Part shown: one piece after another, positions 8,119 to 16,401 of the stretch | How the letters are laid out: each line of letters opens with the position of its first letter | Position numbering within the stretch: the first letter of the stretch is position 1 | NCBI GenBank assembly: GCA_028724245.1 | Contig: JAQYDI010000029.1 | Coordinates: 1-50,350 of the forward strand | Direction: 5' to 3' | Source of the DNA: Lachnospiraceae bacterium | Lineage (GTDB): Bacteria > Bacillota > Clostridia > Lachnospirales > Lachnospiraceae | Length of the DNA stretch: 50,350 bases | The notes under the pieces: model-generated | Told to the model about the DNA's origin: nothing | Database searches by the model: none | Seen by the model: only the letters and a program-made list of their open reading frames with translations | Program-made: the position numbers and the translations under genes

Positions 8119-8160
8119 AATTTTTCCGCTTTGTTTAACTGTCCAACAAGCTGGAAGTTG
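8119..8160 (-). repeat. cassette spacer repeat (copy at the SUKH locus)
   Basis: On the minus strand this reads CAACTTCCAGCTTGTTGGAC followed by AGTTAAACAAAGCGGAAAAA, the same spacer as at 43104, 44131 and 45431. It lies a few bases after the stop of the GNAT gene and before the SUKH start, in the same orientation relative to genes as in the array. It can fold as TTCC/GGAA with an inner, bulged TTGTT/AACAA stem. Confidence 0.85.
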
Positions 8161-8164
8161 GGGT

Positions 8165-8689
8165 TTATACCAGTTTCTTTCCCATTTCTATTCTGATTTC
8201 ATGCTGTTCAGGATCGGTATTTGAATACGAATACAGATCAAATCCGATCATTTCAAATCCGTTCTTCCGATAAAATGAAATTGCGTTTTCATTGCAGGAT
8301 TGTGTTTCCAAAACAATCATCCGCGCTCCCGATACTTTTGCAGCTTTTAAAATAGTTGCCATCAGCAGGGTTCCTATTCCATGATGGCGCGCTGAATGAT
8401 CAAAGATGCAAATATTGCTGATGCGAAAACGATTGTTCCATTGTTCAAGGAACCCCTCCGCATATCCAAGCAATCTTTCATCTTGGAACGCACCATAAGC
8501 CACCGGGTTTTCAAGCCATTCACTGAAAAACACGTCATCAAAAGATTTTTCGACAGGTGCTTCAAAAGCCACATATTCTATCTGAAAGCCAGGATCAACA
8601 GCATGAATATCATAATATCCTTTTGTTTTATATCGAGCAGTAAACCTACGGCCCGCATAGGTTTCTTTGTCTAACATTTTTATTTCCAT
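8165..8689 (-). CDS. GNAT acetyltransferase, streptothricin acetyltransferase-like
   Basis: 174-residue GNAT N-acetyltransferase. The acetyl-CoA loop RHHGIGTLLM (motif A, R-x-x-G-x-G type) lies at about residue 101, and the following VLETQSCNENAISFYRKNGFEMIGFDLYSYSN strongly resembles streptothricin acetyltransferases (SatA/Sat4 group). That would acetylate the beta-lysine of streptothricin, but related enzymes act on other amines, so resistance is only a possibility. The start is ATG 8689; no strong ribosome site is visible, and a near in-frame ATG follows at codon 5. It is probably transcribed ahead of the SUKH gene, with the shared 43-bp spacer between them. Confidence 0.8.
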   Translation of the reverse strand: MEIKMLDKETYAGRRFTARYKTKGYYDIHAVDPGFQIEYVAFEAPVEKSFDDVFFSEWLENPVAYGAFQDERLLGYAEGFLEQWNNRFRISNICIFDHSARHHGIGTLLMATILKAAKVSGARMIVLETQSCNENAISFYRKNGFEMIGFDLYSYSNTDPEQHEIRIEMGKKLV

Positions 8690-8773
8690 ACCACACGCCT
8701 CTTTGTCAACTTCCGATTTGTCTCTAACTTTATTATACTTAATCCACTCACAGAAGTATAGCGGGATTTTGTG

Positions 8774-8830
8774 AAAACCTGCTGCCCGAGGACCGCTTGC
8801 AGTGCAGGGAGTTCCCGAGCGGCAGGTTTT
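8774..8830. terminator. stem-loop adjoining a family A half-copy
   Basis: AAAACCTGC (8774-8782) pairs with GCAGGTTTT (8822-8830), with further GC-rich pairing inside and a T-run on the plus strand. It directly abuts the family A half-element. Confidence 0.5.
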
Positions 8831-8869
8831 TGTAACTGTTCAGAGCCAAGCAGATTTGTACGAAAAAGT
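8831..8869. repeat. family A palindromic repeat, left half only
   Basis: TGTAACTGTTCAGAGCCAAG, then CAGATTTGTACGAAAAAGT, match the left arm of the full copies at 31488 and 35461. The right arm is missing; the sequence passes directly into the MATE remnant. Confidence 0.75.
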
Positions 8870-8870
8870 A

Positions 8871-9128
8871 TTATAATTTTGCCTTTTTCCAGATTCGAAT
8901 ATATCCCCAGATGATGACGAGCATAGCTCCACACCAGGAAAGCGGCTCCACATAATATATAATTTCTGCCCCAACAAACAGCAGTATATATTTAGATGAA
9001 ATAACTCTGACAACAGACTCAATAATTCCTGACACCATAGAGTACACAGAATTTTCTATTCCCTGTGTCAGGGCGCGAAAAATATCCAATAGGTATAAAT
9101 AATCCTGCTGCAATGGCAACTGCAGCAA
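8871..9128 (-). pseudogene. MATE-family efflux transporter, C-terminal remnant
   Basis: About 85 codons encode the tail of a MATE multidrug transporter: FRALTQGIENSVYSMVSGIIESVVRV, then ALLFVGAEIIYYVEPL-like hydrophobic sequence and a last membrane segment ending IRIWKKAKL. Full MATE proteins are about 450 residues, so some 80 percent is absent. The upstream frame is broken near 9085-9130 and runs into the proS terminator. A family A half-repeat lies right at its 3' end, suggesting element-associated deletion. No function is expected. Confidence 0.7.
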
Positions 9129-9140
9129 AAATAGAATCTT

Positions 9141-9204
9141 TTAAAACAAAACTGCCCCGGAGCAGATTTGATTCGGGAATTTTCTGTATCTGCTTCTGGG
9201 GCAG
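9141..9204 (-). terminator. intrinsic terminator for proS
   Basis: On the minus strand CTGCCCCAGAAGCAGAT (9204-9188) pairs with ATCTGCTCCGGGGCAG (9167-9152), followed by TTTTGTTTTAA. Confidence 0.85.
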
Positions 9205-9236
9205 TGTTTTAGAAATATTTCAGCAGTATTTATACC

Positions 9237-10676
9237 TTAGTATGCTTTGCCCCAGAATACCATCTTCTTTGCAGGTTTTCCGCAGACAGGGCATACATCC
9301 GTAATCTGTTCCTGTTCAAAAGGCATGCATCTGGAGGTTGCTGTGGTATCTTCTTTGATCTTCATCTCACATTCCAGATCTCCGCACCACATCATCTTGA
9401 TAAATCCGGGTTTATTTTCAGCAATATCCTTGAATTCCTCGTAGGTTTTTGCTTCGTAAATATGAGACGCCAGATGTGCTTTTGCACGCTCCAGCATATC
9501 ATTCTGCATGGTTTCCAGTGTCTCGCCGATCTTATCAGCCAGTTCATCCAGTGATACCACCAGTTTTTCTCTTGTATCGCGGCGGACGATGATCGCCTGA
9601 CCTGCTTCAATATCCTTGGGACCGATTTCCACGCGGAGCGGAATACCGCGGATCTCCTGTTCATTGAATTTCCATCCGGGGCTCTTGTCGGAATCATCAA
9701 CCTTTACCTGATAGCCTGCTTTGATCAGCGTACTCTTCAGTTCTGCTGCTTTTTCCAGCACGCCGGGCTTGCGCTGGGCGATCGGTACGATCATAACCTG
9801 AACCGGTGCGATTCTGGGAGGCAGCACCAGACCGCTGTCATCGCCGTGAACCATGATCAGGGCACCGATGATACGGGTGGACATGCCCCATGATGTCTGA
9901 TGTACATACTGCAGTTTATTCTCTTTATCAGAATACTGGATGCCGAATGCTTTTGCAAATCCATCGCCGAAATTGTGGCTGGTACCGGACTGCAGAGCCT
10001 TGCCGTCATGCATCAGCGCTTCGATGGTATAAGTGGATTTAGCACCTGCAAATTTCTCTTTATCAGTCTTCTGACCTTTGATTACGGGAATTGCCAGATA
10101 TTTTTCACAGAAATCAGCGTAAATATTCAGCATCTGAATGGTTCTTTCTTCTGCTTCTTCCTCGGTTGCATGGGCTGTGTGGCCTTCCTGCCACAGGAAT
10201 TCAGCAGAACGCAGGAACGGTCTCGTTGTTTTTTCCCATCTTACAACGGAGCACCACTGATTGTACAGCTTGGGCAGATCTCTGTGAGATTCGATAATTC
10301 TGGAATAGAAATCACAGAACAGGGTTTCTGAAGTAGGGCGGACACACAGTCTTTCCTCCAGCTTATTCATACCGCCATGGGTAACCCAGGCAACCTCGGG
10401 TGCAAAGCCTTCCACATGGTCTTTTTCCTTCTGGAGCAGGCTTTCGGGAATGAACATGGGCATGTAAACATTCTCAACACCTGTTTCCTTGAACATTGCA
10501 TCCAGATTTTTCTGAATATTTTCCCAGATTGCATAACCATTGGGACGTAAAATCATGCAGCCGCGCACGTTGGAATACTCAACCAGCTCTGCTTTCTTTA
10601 CAACATCCGTATACCACTGCGCAAAGTCCTCGGACATGGGGGTAACGGCTTCTACAAACTTCTTTTCTTTTGCCAT
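9237..10676 (-). CDS. proS: prolyl-tRNA synthetase, archaeal/eukaryotic-type
   Basis: Charges tRNA-Pro with proline. The 479-residue class II synthetase lacks the bacterial INS editing domain and has the short archaeal-type layout: N-terminal catalytic core with motif 2 region [24 protein letters not shown], class signature [12 protein letters not shown], and an anticodon domain around [12 protein letters not shown]. The C-terminal extension carries cysteines ([21 protein letters not shown]) and ends in VFWGKAY, typical of this type. AGAGGAGG lies upstream of ATG 10676. Expression is controlled by the T-box leader at 10780-11046. Single-gene transcription unit. Confidence 0.97.
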   Translation of the reverse strand: MAKEKKFVEAVTPMSEDFAQWYTDVVKKAELVEYSNVRGCMILRPNGYAIWENIQKNLDAMFKETGVENVYMPMFIPESLLQKEKDHVEGFAPEVAWVTHGGMNKLEERLCVRPTSETLFCDFYSRIIESHRDLPKLYNQWCSVVRWEKTTRPFLRSAEFLWQEGHTAHATEEEAEERTIQMLNIYADFCEKYLAIPVIKGQKTDKEKFAGAKSTYTIEALMHDGKALQSGTSHNFGDGFAKAFGIQYSDKENKLQYVHQTSWGMSTRIIGALIMVHGDDSGLVLPPRIAPVQVMIVPIAQRKPGVLEKAAELKSTLIKAGYQVKVDDSDKSPGWKFNEQEIRGIPLRVEIGPKDIEAGQAIIVRRDTREKLVVSLDELADKIGETLETMQNDMLERAKAHLASHIYEAKTYEEFKDIAENKPGFIKMMWCGDLECEMKIKEDTTATSRCMPFEQEQITDVCPVCGKPAKKMVFWGKAY

Positions 10677-10779
10677 TGCAGCTTTCCTCCTCTAAATGAT
10701 CCTGATAACAGATCGGGCCGGCCATACAGATCTCAGACCGGACCGAATTTTATAATAGAAAATGCAATTTCCTATTAAT

Positions 10780-11046
10780 ACAAAACGCCGATTGAAACAA
10801 TCCCATAGGGACCGAATCAATCGGCGGTACCACCCTGATTAAAAATCTCCGCCGTCACCGGCAGAAGACTTTTCTCTCAACCTCCGTTAACGCCGGATTA
10901 CGCTGCGGTTTGCCGCAGAACTCAAAGGGCAGGTTCGGCAGAAGCTCATGTAATATCTCACAGCACTGCCTGACGGCAGGATATCTTCTCTGAACATAAA
11001 CAAATCTGTCTACTATTCCTTATCACTGTTACTTTCCATATCAGTT
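10780..11046 (-). ncRNA. T-box riboswitch leader of proS
   Basis: On the minus strand the leader begins just after the promoter and contains the stem I start GGAATAGTAGACAG, then the hallmark T-box sequence AGGGTGGTACCGCC (around 10836-10823). A terminator stem CGCCGATTGA/TCAATCGGCG follows with a TTTTG run (ending near 10782). Uncharged tRNA-Pro should pair with the T-box bulge and stabilise the antiterminator. A CCT triplet in GAACCTGCC is a plausible Pro specifier, but I could not fold stem I to confirm it. Confidence 0.93.
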
Positions 11047-11052
11047 CACCTT

Positions 11053-11081
11053 ATTGTATGAAAAAAGCAGGTGTTTGTCAA
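11053..11081 (-). promoter_or_regulatory. sigma-A promoter of the proS T-box leader
   Basis: Minus-strand TTGACA (11081-11076), a 17-base spacer and TACAAT (11058-11053), placed so that transcription starts about 11046. Confidence 0.8.
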
Positions 11082-11094
11082 GCTTATTTCCCTT

Positions 11095-12144
11095 TCAGGC
11101 ACCGCCTTCCTCTCCTTCATTCAGATCACGGCAGCCTGCTTTCCACAATATGATCAGAACTCCGAAGGGCCCCAGGATAAATCCTGCAGCACCGAACAGT
11201 TTTAAGCCCACATAGACAGCTGCCAGAAATTCAAATGCTGTAATGCCCATACATTTCCCCATCAGTACATTTTCCATAAATTCCCGGGTCAGGTAACAGA
11301 TCAGATAAATGATCAGAAGCGAAAAGCCGCGGCCCGGATTTCCGTTCAGAAATTCCCAGATCAGCCAGGGCAGATAAATCGTACCGGTTCCGAATATGGG
11401 CAGTACATCCACCAGACCGATGAGAATCCCCAGAAGCAATGCATAGGAAAAACCGGCAAACCACAGACCGATTCCGCTGATACACATGGTAATCAGCATG
11501 ATTGCAGCCTGCACCCGCAGCCATTTTCCACAGACACGGCTTATAAACATGCCGAAATCCACAATTTCTTTATAAAATCCACTCATGGTCAGCCGCTGCC
11601 GGAGCTTTTCCATCTCTTCAACCGCCAGTACGCTGGCAATAAAAAACACAAACAGCGCCGTAAAAAGACCGCCGCACCAGCGCACCACACCGGCAGAATG
11701 AGACATGCAGTAGCTGATGCAGCGGTCCCATGTAAAATAGCTGCTCAGATTTTCTGAAATATTTTTCAGTACATCAGTACAATCTCTCCCCCCGATCACC
11801 AGCCGTTCCGACTTTCCTCCAATAAACCACTGAAACAGATTCTGCTCCCGCAGTTCTGCCAGAAGCCCCTCCATTTCCCGGATCAAAAGCCCCCCGCCAT
11901 AATAGATCAGCAGAAAAAGCAGTACTCCGGCCAGAACCAGCACCAGAACCGCCCCGATGCTTTCCTTCACATGCAGATATTTTCTCATCAGATGAACCAG
12001 CGGCCGTATCAGCACAGCCACCAGAAAAGCCAGAACAAAGGGCAGCACCGGCGGCAAAACATACTGAAACACCAGATACACCACCAGAGCCGTCATCAGC
12101 ACGGATAAAATCCGCTTCCATTCCCCATAATTTTCCCAGGCCAT
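11095..12144 (-). CDS. AI-2E family transporter (sporulation YtvI-like)
   Basis: 349-residue multi-pass membrane protein of the AI-2E/YtvI permease family. Two N-terminal helices (about 10-55) are followed by a third at about 65-85 and a soluble segment (about 90-150). The family-typical C-terminal block then shows GILIGLVDVLPIFGTGTIYLPW with the conserved D-x-x-P-x-x-G-x-G pattern, and ends FILGPFGVLIILW. In clostridia this subgroup often includes YtvI, a forespore-expressed protein; transport substrate is unknown. ATG 12144 has GGAGGTGAG upstream; GTG 12156 is an alternative. Single gene on this strand. Confidence 0.85.
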   Translation of the reverse strand: MAWENYGEWKRILSVLMTALVVYLVFQYVLPPVLPFVLAFLVAVLIRPLVHLMRKYLHVKESIGAVLVLVLAGVLLFLLIYYGGGLLIREMEGLLAELREQNLFQWFIGGKSERLVIGGRDCTDVLKNISENLSSYFTWDRCISYCMSHSAGVVRWCGGLFTALFVFFIASVLAVEEMEKLRQRLTMSGFYKEIVDFGMFISRVCGKWLRVQAAIMLITMCISGIGLWFAGFSYALLLGILIGLVDVLPIFGTGTIYLPWLIWEFLNGNPGRGFSLLIIYLICYLTREFMENVLMGKCMGITAFEFLAAVYVGLKLFGAAGFILGPFGVLIILWKAGCRDLNEGEEGGA

Positions 12145-12238
12145 AACCCATCTCACCTCCGCACAGTTCCCCGACCCGACCTAAAAACAGCCGTTGCATT
12201 AACAATCACTTCCAGTATGCCCCGAAAAACATTTTTTA

Positions 12239-12304
12239 TAAAAGTGCTCCTGAATGCAGGCATTCGCTGCACCTTTTTTACAAATCTGCCCGGTTCTGAA
12301 CAGT
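12239..12304. repeat. family A palindromic repeat, inverted partial copy
   Basis: AAAAGTGCTCCTGAATGCAG, then GCATTCGCTGCACC, TTTTTTACAAATCTGCCCGG and TTCTGAACAGT, is the inverse of the left arm and centre of the full copies. The outer end is cut short (ACAGT then GCATAA). Confidence 0.7.
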
Positions 12305-12344
12305 GCATAAAAGTAATTTATCTGCGATTTTATGTAAAATATAT

Positions 12345-12373
12345 TTGATATATTATCTTTTATATGTTACTAT
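12345..12373 (+). promoter_or_regulatory. promoter for the XRE regulator operon
   Basis: TTGATA, a 17-base spacer and TACTAT. Downstream an inverted pair ACGGTA/TACCGT (about 12427-12459) in the ~120-base leader could be the operator bound by the encoded regulator. Confidence 0.45.
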
Positions 12374-12501
12374 GTGGTCATCAGAAAGAAGAGACACACA
12401 ACAGAAAGCACACGCTTTGGCAGATACGGTACGGAATAACAGTATTCATGATACCGTCAGAAACAAAAAGCCATAGACCAATATAAAGGAGTGAACGTCT
12501 T

Positions 12502-12717
12502 ATGCCGCGCAACCTGTCAATTAAAGCAGCCCGCGCACAGCTGGATATGACCCAGAAGGAACTGGCCGAGAAAACGGGGGTTTCCCGTCAGACCATCAAT
12601 TCCATTGAACAGGGAACCTACAATCCAACTATCCGCCTGTGCCGGTCCATATGCAGAGTACTTGGTAAAACACTGGATGAATTATTCTGGGAAGAGGAGG
12701 AAGAAATCGATGAGTAA
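12502..12717 (+). CDS. XRE-family helix-turn-helix transcriptional regulator
   Basis: 71-residue DNA-binding protein consisting almost entirely of one Cro/C1-type HTH: LDMTQKELAEKTGVSRQTINSIEQGTYNPTIRLCRSICRVLG, followed by LDELFWEEEEEIDE. This small YozG-like type commonly pairs with a downstream membrane protein. AAAGGAGTG lies about ten bases before ATG 12502. Its 3' end overlaps the next gene by eight bases, so translation is probably coupled. It likely represses its own operon; a short inverted repeat in the leader is a candidate site. Confidence 0.9.
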   Translation: MPRNLSIKAARAQLDMTQKELAEKTGVSRQTINSIEQGTYNPTIRLCRSICRVLGKTLDELFWEEEEEIDE

Positions 12718-13195
12718 AGTGATGAAGATGATGAGATCAAAGAAAAACAATCTGGATGAGATGCAGGAACTTCAGCTTCTGCGCATAGAACACAACGGAT
12801 GCTGGATGACATTCTGGGGACTGCTGGCCGTGATCATTATTCAATGCATTACAACGCCGGGTAATTTCCGTGTCCTGGCAGGTGAATGGATCGTATTTAT
12901 GTGTCAGGCACTGTACCTGTCCGTAAGCTGTATACGCCATGGGATCTGGGACAGACATCTGCGTCCCGACCTGCGTACCAATATGATGGCAAGCAGTCTC
13001 GCAGGCCTTGCATGCGGGATCATATTCGGTCTGATTTCTTATATCAGATACGGCAAACTGTTAGGTTCGCTGGCTACCGGCGCATTCATGTTTATATTTG
13101 TCTTTTTCTGTACGATCATCGCACTGAGTGTTTCTGCGATCCTTTATAAGAAAAAACGCAGACAGATGGAATCGGAAGAGGAAGAAAACGACTAA
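12710..13195 (+). CDS. four-helix integral membrane protein partnered with XRE regulator
   Basis: 161-residue membrane protein. After a charged start (MSKVMKMMRSKKNNLDEMQELQLLRIEHNG) four hydrophobic segments follow: about 31-50 (WMTFWGLLAVIII), 58-77, 92-112 and 122-145, ending in a basic-acidic tail. The DEMQE-x-x-L-x-x-IEHNG start resembles small membrane proteins found next to HTH regulators in clostridia (DUF6773-like), of unknown function. ATG 12710 follows GAGGAGG inside the regulator gene and overlaps its stop by eight bases. The pairing suggests a signal- or stress-responsive two-gene unit. The family name is tentative. Confidence 0.75.
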   Translation: MSKVMKMMRSKKNNLDEMQELQLLRIEHNGCWMTFWGLLAVIIIQCITTPGNFRVLAGEWIVFMCQALYLSVSCIRHGIWDRHLRPDLRTNMMASSLAGLACGIIFGLISYIRYGKLLGSLATGAFMFIFVFFCTIIALSVSAILYKKKRRQMESEEEEND

Positions 13196-13303
13196 CCGCA
13201 ATAATACCGTAACTACTCAGCCTGACGGCTGAGTACCGCTGAAACACCATTGACAACACCACGTAAAATTAAAAGTACCATGTACCATTAAACCGTACCA
13301 TAC

Positions 13304-13357
13304 AAAAAGACTCCGGCCTGTGCTTTGCAATTCGCAAAACGGCTGGAGTCCTTTTTA
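13304..13357. terminator. bidirectional intrinsic terminator
   Basis: GACTCCGGCC (13309-13318) pairs with GGCTGGAGTC (13341-13350); an A-run precedes and a T-run follows, so it serves both the membrane-protein operon and the converging two-component operon. A smaller stem CTCAGCC/GGCTGAG lies at about 13217-13234. Confidence 0.85.
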
Positions 13358-13454
13358 TATAGTACAGGAAATCGGACACCGGTATGCCTCACACCATCCG
13401 ATTACCCATTATCCATATCATTTATATTCAGGCATTTCAGGTACCTGTATACCA

Positions 13455-14144
13455 TCAGATCTTAAACCGGTATCCAACGCCCCATATTGTCTCAATGTAC
13501 TGGGGTTTTGCCGTATTGAACTCGATCTTCTCCCGGATCTTCTTGATATGTACGGTAACCGTTGCAATATCGCCTACTGATTCCATATCCCATATCTGCT
13601 TAAACAGTTCTTCCTTGGAGAAAACATGATTGGGATTCTGCGCAAGGAATGACAGCAGATCAAATTCTTTGGTCGTAAACTGCTTTTCCACGCCATTCAC
13701 ATAAACACGGCGGGCAGTTTTGTCGATCTTCAGTCCGCGAATCTCGATCATTTCATTCTGAGGTGCAGAACTTCCGATCAGTCTCTCATATCTGGCAAGA
13801 TGTGCTTTCACCCGTGCCACCAGCTCACTGGGACTGAATGGCTTGGTAATATAATCATCTGCTCCCAGACCAAGACCACGGATCTTGTCAATATCATCCT
13901 TTTTAGCCGATACCATCAGCACCGGTGTATTTTTCTTCTTACGGATCTCCTTGCAGATCTCAAAACCATCGATCTCCGGAAGCATCAGATCCAGAATAAA
14001 CAGATCAAATTCCTCTTCCAGAGCGCGCTTCAAGCCGCTCTGTCCGCTATTCTCAATCTCCACGTCAAAGCCGCTTAACTCCAGATAATCCTTCTCAAGC
14101 TCTGCAATGGCCTCTTCATCCTCTATAATTAACAGTCTACTCAT
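13455..14144 (-). CDS. OmpR-family response regulator
   Basis: 229-residue regulator with an N-terminal receiver domain and C-terminal winged-helix DNA-binding domain. The phosphoacceptor is Asp52 in LFILDLMLP, with the acidic pair in IIEDEE and the conserved Lys101 in DDYITKPF. The effector domain shows FTTKEFDLLSFLAQNPNHVFSKEELFKQIW and the recognition region VTVHIKKIREKIE, ending ETIWGVGYRFKI. The gene overlaps the upstream histidine kinase by eight bases, so the pair is co-translated. The target genes cannot be deduced; neighbours on both sides are separate units. Confidence 0.95.
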   Translation of the reverse strand: MSRLLIIEDEEAIAELEKDYLELSGFDVEIENSGQSGLKRALEEEFDLFILDLMLPEIDGFEICKEIRKKKNTPVLMVSAKKDDIDKIRGLGLGADDYITKPFSPSELVARVKAHLARYERLIGSSAPQNEMIEIRGLKIDKTARRVYVNGVEKQFTTKEFDLLSFLAQNPNHVFSKEELFKQIWDMESVGDIATVTVHIKKIREKIEFNTAKPQYIETIWGVGYRFKI

Positions 14145-15630
14145 TGCGTACCTCCTGATATTTTCTCAATGCAAAATGCATAACCGTTCCGGTTCCCTCT
14201 CTGCTGCTGGCCCAGATCTGTCCGTCGTGATCTTCAATAATCTTCTTCACAATGGACAGACCGATACCGCTTCCGCCTTTCTGAGAGCTGCGGGCCTTGT
14301 CTGTACGGTAGAAACGGTCGAAAATATAGGGCAGATCCTTTGCTGCTATTCCCTTGCCGTTATCCTCAATCTCCACCTGAACAAAATCTCCCCGGTCCTT
14401 GATCCGCATGTTGATAATGCCTTTTTTCTTATCCATATATTTAATGGAATTGCTGATAATATTGTTGATAACTCTCTTCATCTGCTCCGCATCTGCTATG
14501 ATCTGCACATCCGTATCACAGAAATTCATATACTGCATCTCGATTCCCTGCCCCTCCAGATCCAGCATCAGTTCCTCACTGCAGTCTCCAAAATAAGCAG
14601 ACACATTGATCGGTGCAAAATTATACGGAATCTTATCCGTATCAATCTTGGAATAGAAAGTCAGTTCATCGATCAGCCTGTCCATATCATTGGCCTTATT
14701 ATAAATCGTACGGATATATTTGTCCAGTTTATCGGGGGATGAAGCCACACCATCCATAATCCCCTCCACATATCCTTTAATCGCTGTGATCGGTGTCTTC
14801 AGGTCATGTGAAATATTGCTGATCAATTCCTTATTATCTTCGTCATAATGTACTTTCTCTTCTGAATTCTGTTTCAGGCGCTGCCGCATCTCTTCAAAAT
14901 CCATGCACAGCTGGCTGATCTCGTCATCTCCCTTTATATTCAGTTCATAATCAAGATTGCCGTCCCTGATTTCCTGCGTAGCCTTTTTCAGCTTGCTGAT
15001 GGGGCTGACAATGGAACCGTAAATCCACATGAGAAGAAGAAGGGCGGTAAACAGCATAATAATCACAACGCTGACTCCCAGCTCCAGATACATGCTTTTC
15101 AGCTGCGGCAGAGTAGTAATCGGCGTGACAACAAAAACCGTTCCCTTTGAACCATCTTCAAACTGGAAATCGTGCTGATTCAGAAGACAGTTTGTGATAT
15201 TGCCCGTATAAGCCCGCAGATTATAATCAGATACAGCCGCTCCGTATCCCGGCAGCTGGCTCATCAATTCCGGAACCCAGTCTCCCTCAACACCGAAAAA
15301 CAGGATTTCATCATTGCTTCTGACAATCAGTGATGAATACCACTTTTTCAGTCTGTCATTCAATTCCTCCTGATACTCCGGATCACGAAACTGTTCCTTA
15401 TCCTTCTCCAGTTCCTCCGTCACCGCCTGATTAGACTTCGCAGCCAGCGCATCAAACAGTTCCACCGTATTGGCATTCAGCAGATTGCCGTTCTCGGCCT
15501 GCACCCCATACGCCTGATGCAGAAGCCTGACCTGATAACCATTCAGCACAATAAAGCAAAGCGAAACCATCCCAACCGGCACAAGAAGAATAATTACAAA
15601 AGCAATTGCAAGTCTGTTTCTAAGCTTCAT
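14137..15630 (-). CDS. membrane sensor histidine kinase
   Basis: 497-residue kinase. Transmembrane helix 1 is at about 8-29, an extracellular sensor region spans about 30-183, helix 2 is at about 184-205, and a HAMP domain (SPISKLKKATQEIRDGNLDYEL) follows. The phospho-accepting His275 is in SNISHDLKTP, and the ATPase domain carries the N box IISNSIKYMD, G1 box EDNGKGI, F box YIFDRFYR and G2 box GGSGIGLSI. ATG 15630 has AGGAG ten bases upstream and starts right at helix 1; a longer start at 15666 is less likely. It partners the regulator at 13455. The signal is unknown; the sensor region does not match a family I recognise. Confidence 0.93.
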   Translation of the reverse strand: MKLRNRLAIAFVIILLVPVGMVSLCFIVLNGYQVRLLHQAYGVQAENGNLLNANTVELFDALAAKSNQAVTEELEKDKEQFRDPEYQEELNDRLKKWYSSLIVRSNDEILFFGVEGDWVPELMSQLPGYGAAVSDYNLRAYTGNITNCLLNQHDFQFEDGSKGTVFVVTPITTLPQLKSMYLELGVSVVIIMLFTALLLLMWIYGSIVSPISKLKKATQEIRDGNLDYELNIKGDDEISQLCMDFEEMRQRLKQNSEEKVHYDEDNKELISNISHDLKTPITAIKGYVEGIMDGVASSPDKLDKYIRTIYNKANDMDRLIDELTFYSKIDTDKIPYNFAPINVSAYFGDCSEELMLDLEGQGIEMQYMNFCDTDVQIIADAEQMKRVINNIISNSIKYMDKKKGIINMRIKDRGDFVQVEIEDNGKGIAAKDLPYIFDRFYRTDKARSSQKGGSGIGLSIVKKIIEDHDGQIWASSREGTGTVMHFALRKYQEVRNE

Positions 15631-15752
15631 CCGGCCTTTTCTCCTCTCACTCTCTTTTATCAGCATAATCTGACAGTTTCTTTCAGTATAACACAGCCCG
15701 GACGGAATATGTAAAAAGAAAATCTAAACAATTCTGAAATTTCTGTAAAGAG

Positions 15753-15990
15753 GTTACTGTTCGGACTTCTGCCGGGGAAATGCAGGTTGTGAGGCAGAAT
15801 GACTGTGATATCCTGTACAGGGACCCGCTTTCGCTCGGGATCAAACGCAGCGGATGCTAACCTCGCAGGCCACCTTCGGCAGCCTGCTCGCTAAGCACCG
15901 GCGTTTTCTACGGTCCCTTTTACAGGATACCACAGTCATTCTGCCGCCGCAGATTATGGCATCCCGGCAAAAATGAAGTTCGGAACAGTA
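15753..15990. repeat. family B palindromic repeat, copy 2 (inverted, divergent core)
   Basis: It starts GTTACTGTTCGGACTTC and ends GAAGTTCGGAACAGTA, with GGCAGAATGACTGTGATATC / inverse GATACCACAGTCATTCTGCC arms inside. Read in reverse, its core matches copies 1 and 3: CCGCTGCGT, then CCCGAGCGAAAGCGGG, then TGTACAGGATATCACAGTCA. The distal loop differs. A ~20-bp extension beyond the right end (to about 16009) is mirrored at the left of copy 3. Confidence 0.75.
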
Positions 15991-16090
15991 TAGGAGAGAA
16001 ACGAATAATATACCTGCTGCACAGACTGAACTCAACTGTCCGGCATCAGTTCAGACCTGCATTCAACTTGATTATGCGCCTCTCTCCCAC

Positions 16091-16324
16091 ATACTGTTCA
16101 GTACTTCATTCGCCTGAAAAGAGAAAACCTTCGCGGCAGAATGACCAAGGTATACAGTTAAGGGGGACGTTGCAGATACGCCGGCACTTGCTTTTTCAAG
16201 CGTCAGCGCGGAAAAAGCTTAGTACCGCTGCGTATCGGCCCGAGCGGGAGCGTGCCCCCGTACAGGATACCATGGTCATTCTGCCTGGCAGCCTCTTTCT
16301 TCAGGCAGAAGTCTGGACAGTAAC
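16091..16324. repeat. family B palindromic repeat, copy 3
   Basis: Bounded by ATACTGTTCAGTACTTC and GAAGTCTGGACAGTAAC. The central ~110 bp, including GTTGCAGATACGCCGGCACT and CGCTGCGTATCGGCCCGAGC, is nearly identical to copy 1 although the two lie 12 kb apart. It stands 100 bp from copy 2 in the opposite orientation. No supported gene lies in 15667-16330. Confidence 0.78.
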
Positions 16325-16331
16325 TACTATA

Positions 16332-16369
16332 TAAAAAACTGCCCAAAATCTTGGCATGATTTTGAGCAG
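16332..16369 (-). terminator. intrinsic terminator for the ECF S-component gene
   Basis: On the minus strand CTGCTCAAAATC (16369-16358) pairs with GATTTTGGGCAG (16350-16339), followed by TTTTTTAT. Confidence 0.85.
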
Positions 16370-16401
16370 CTGTATTTATTATCTAATTCATATGTACCTG
16401 C

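Noticed and set aside
7429-8689. A complete toxin-immunity locus around the SUKH gene
   Set aside because: No LXG, RHS, WXG or other toxin gene is present between 6.7 and 9.2 kb, so only the immunity-type side can be claimed.
4090-16324. Palindromic repeats as a CRISPR array
   Set aside because: Copies are far apart, long and fully palindromic, with no regular spacers and no cas genes.
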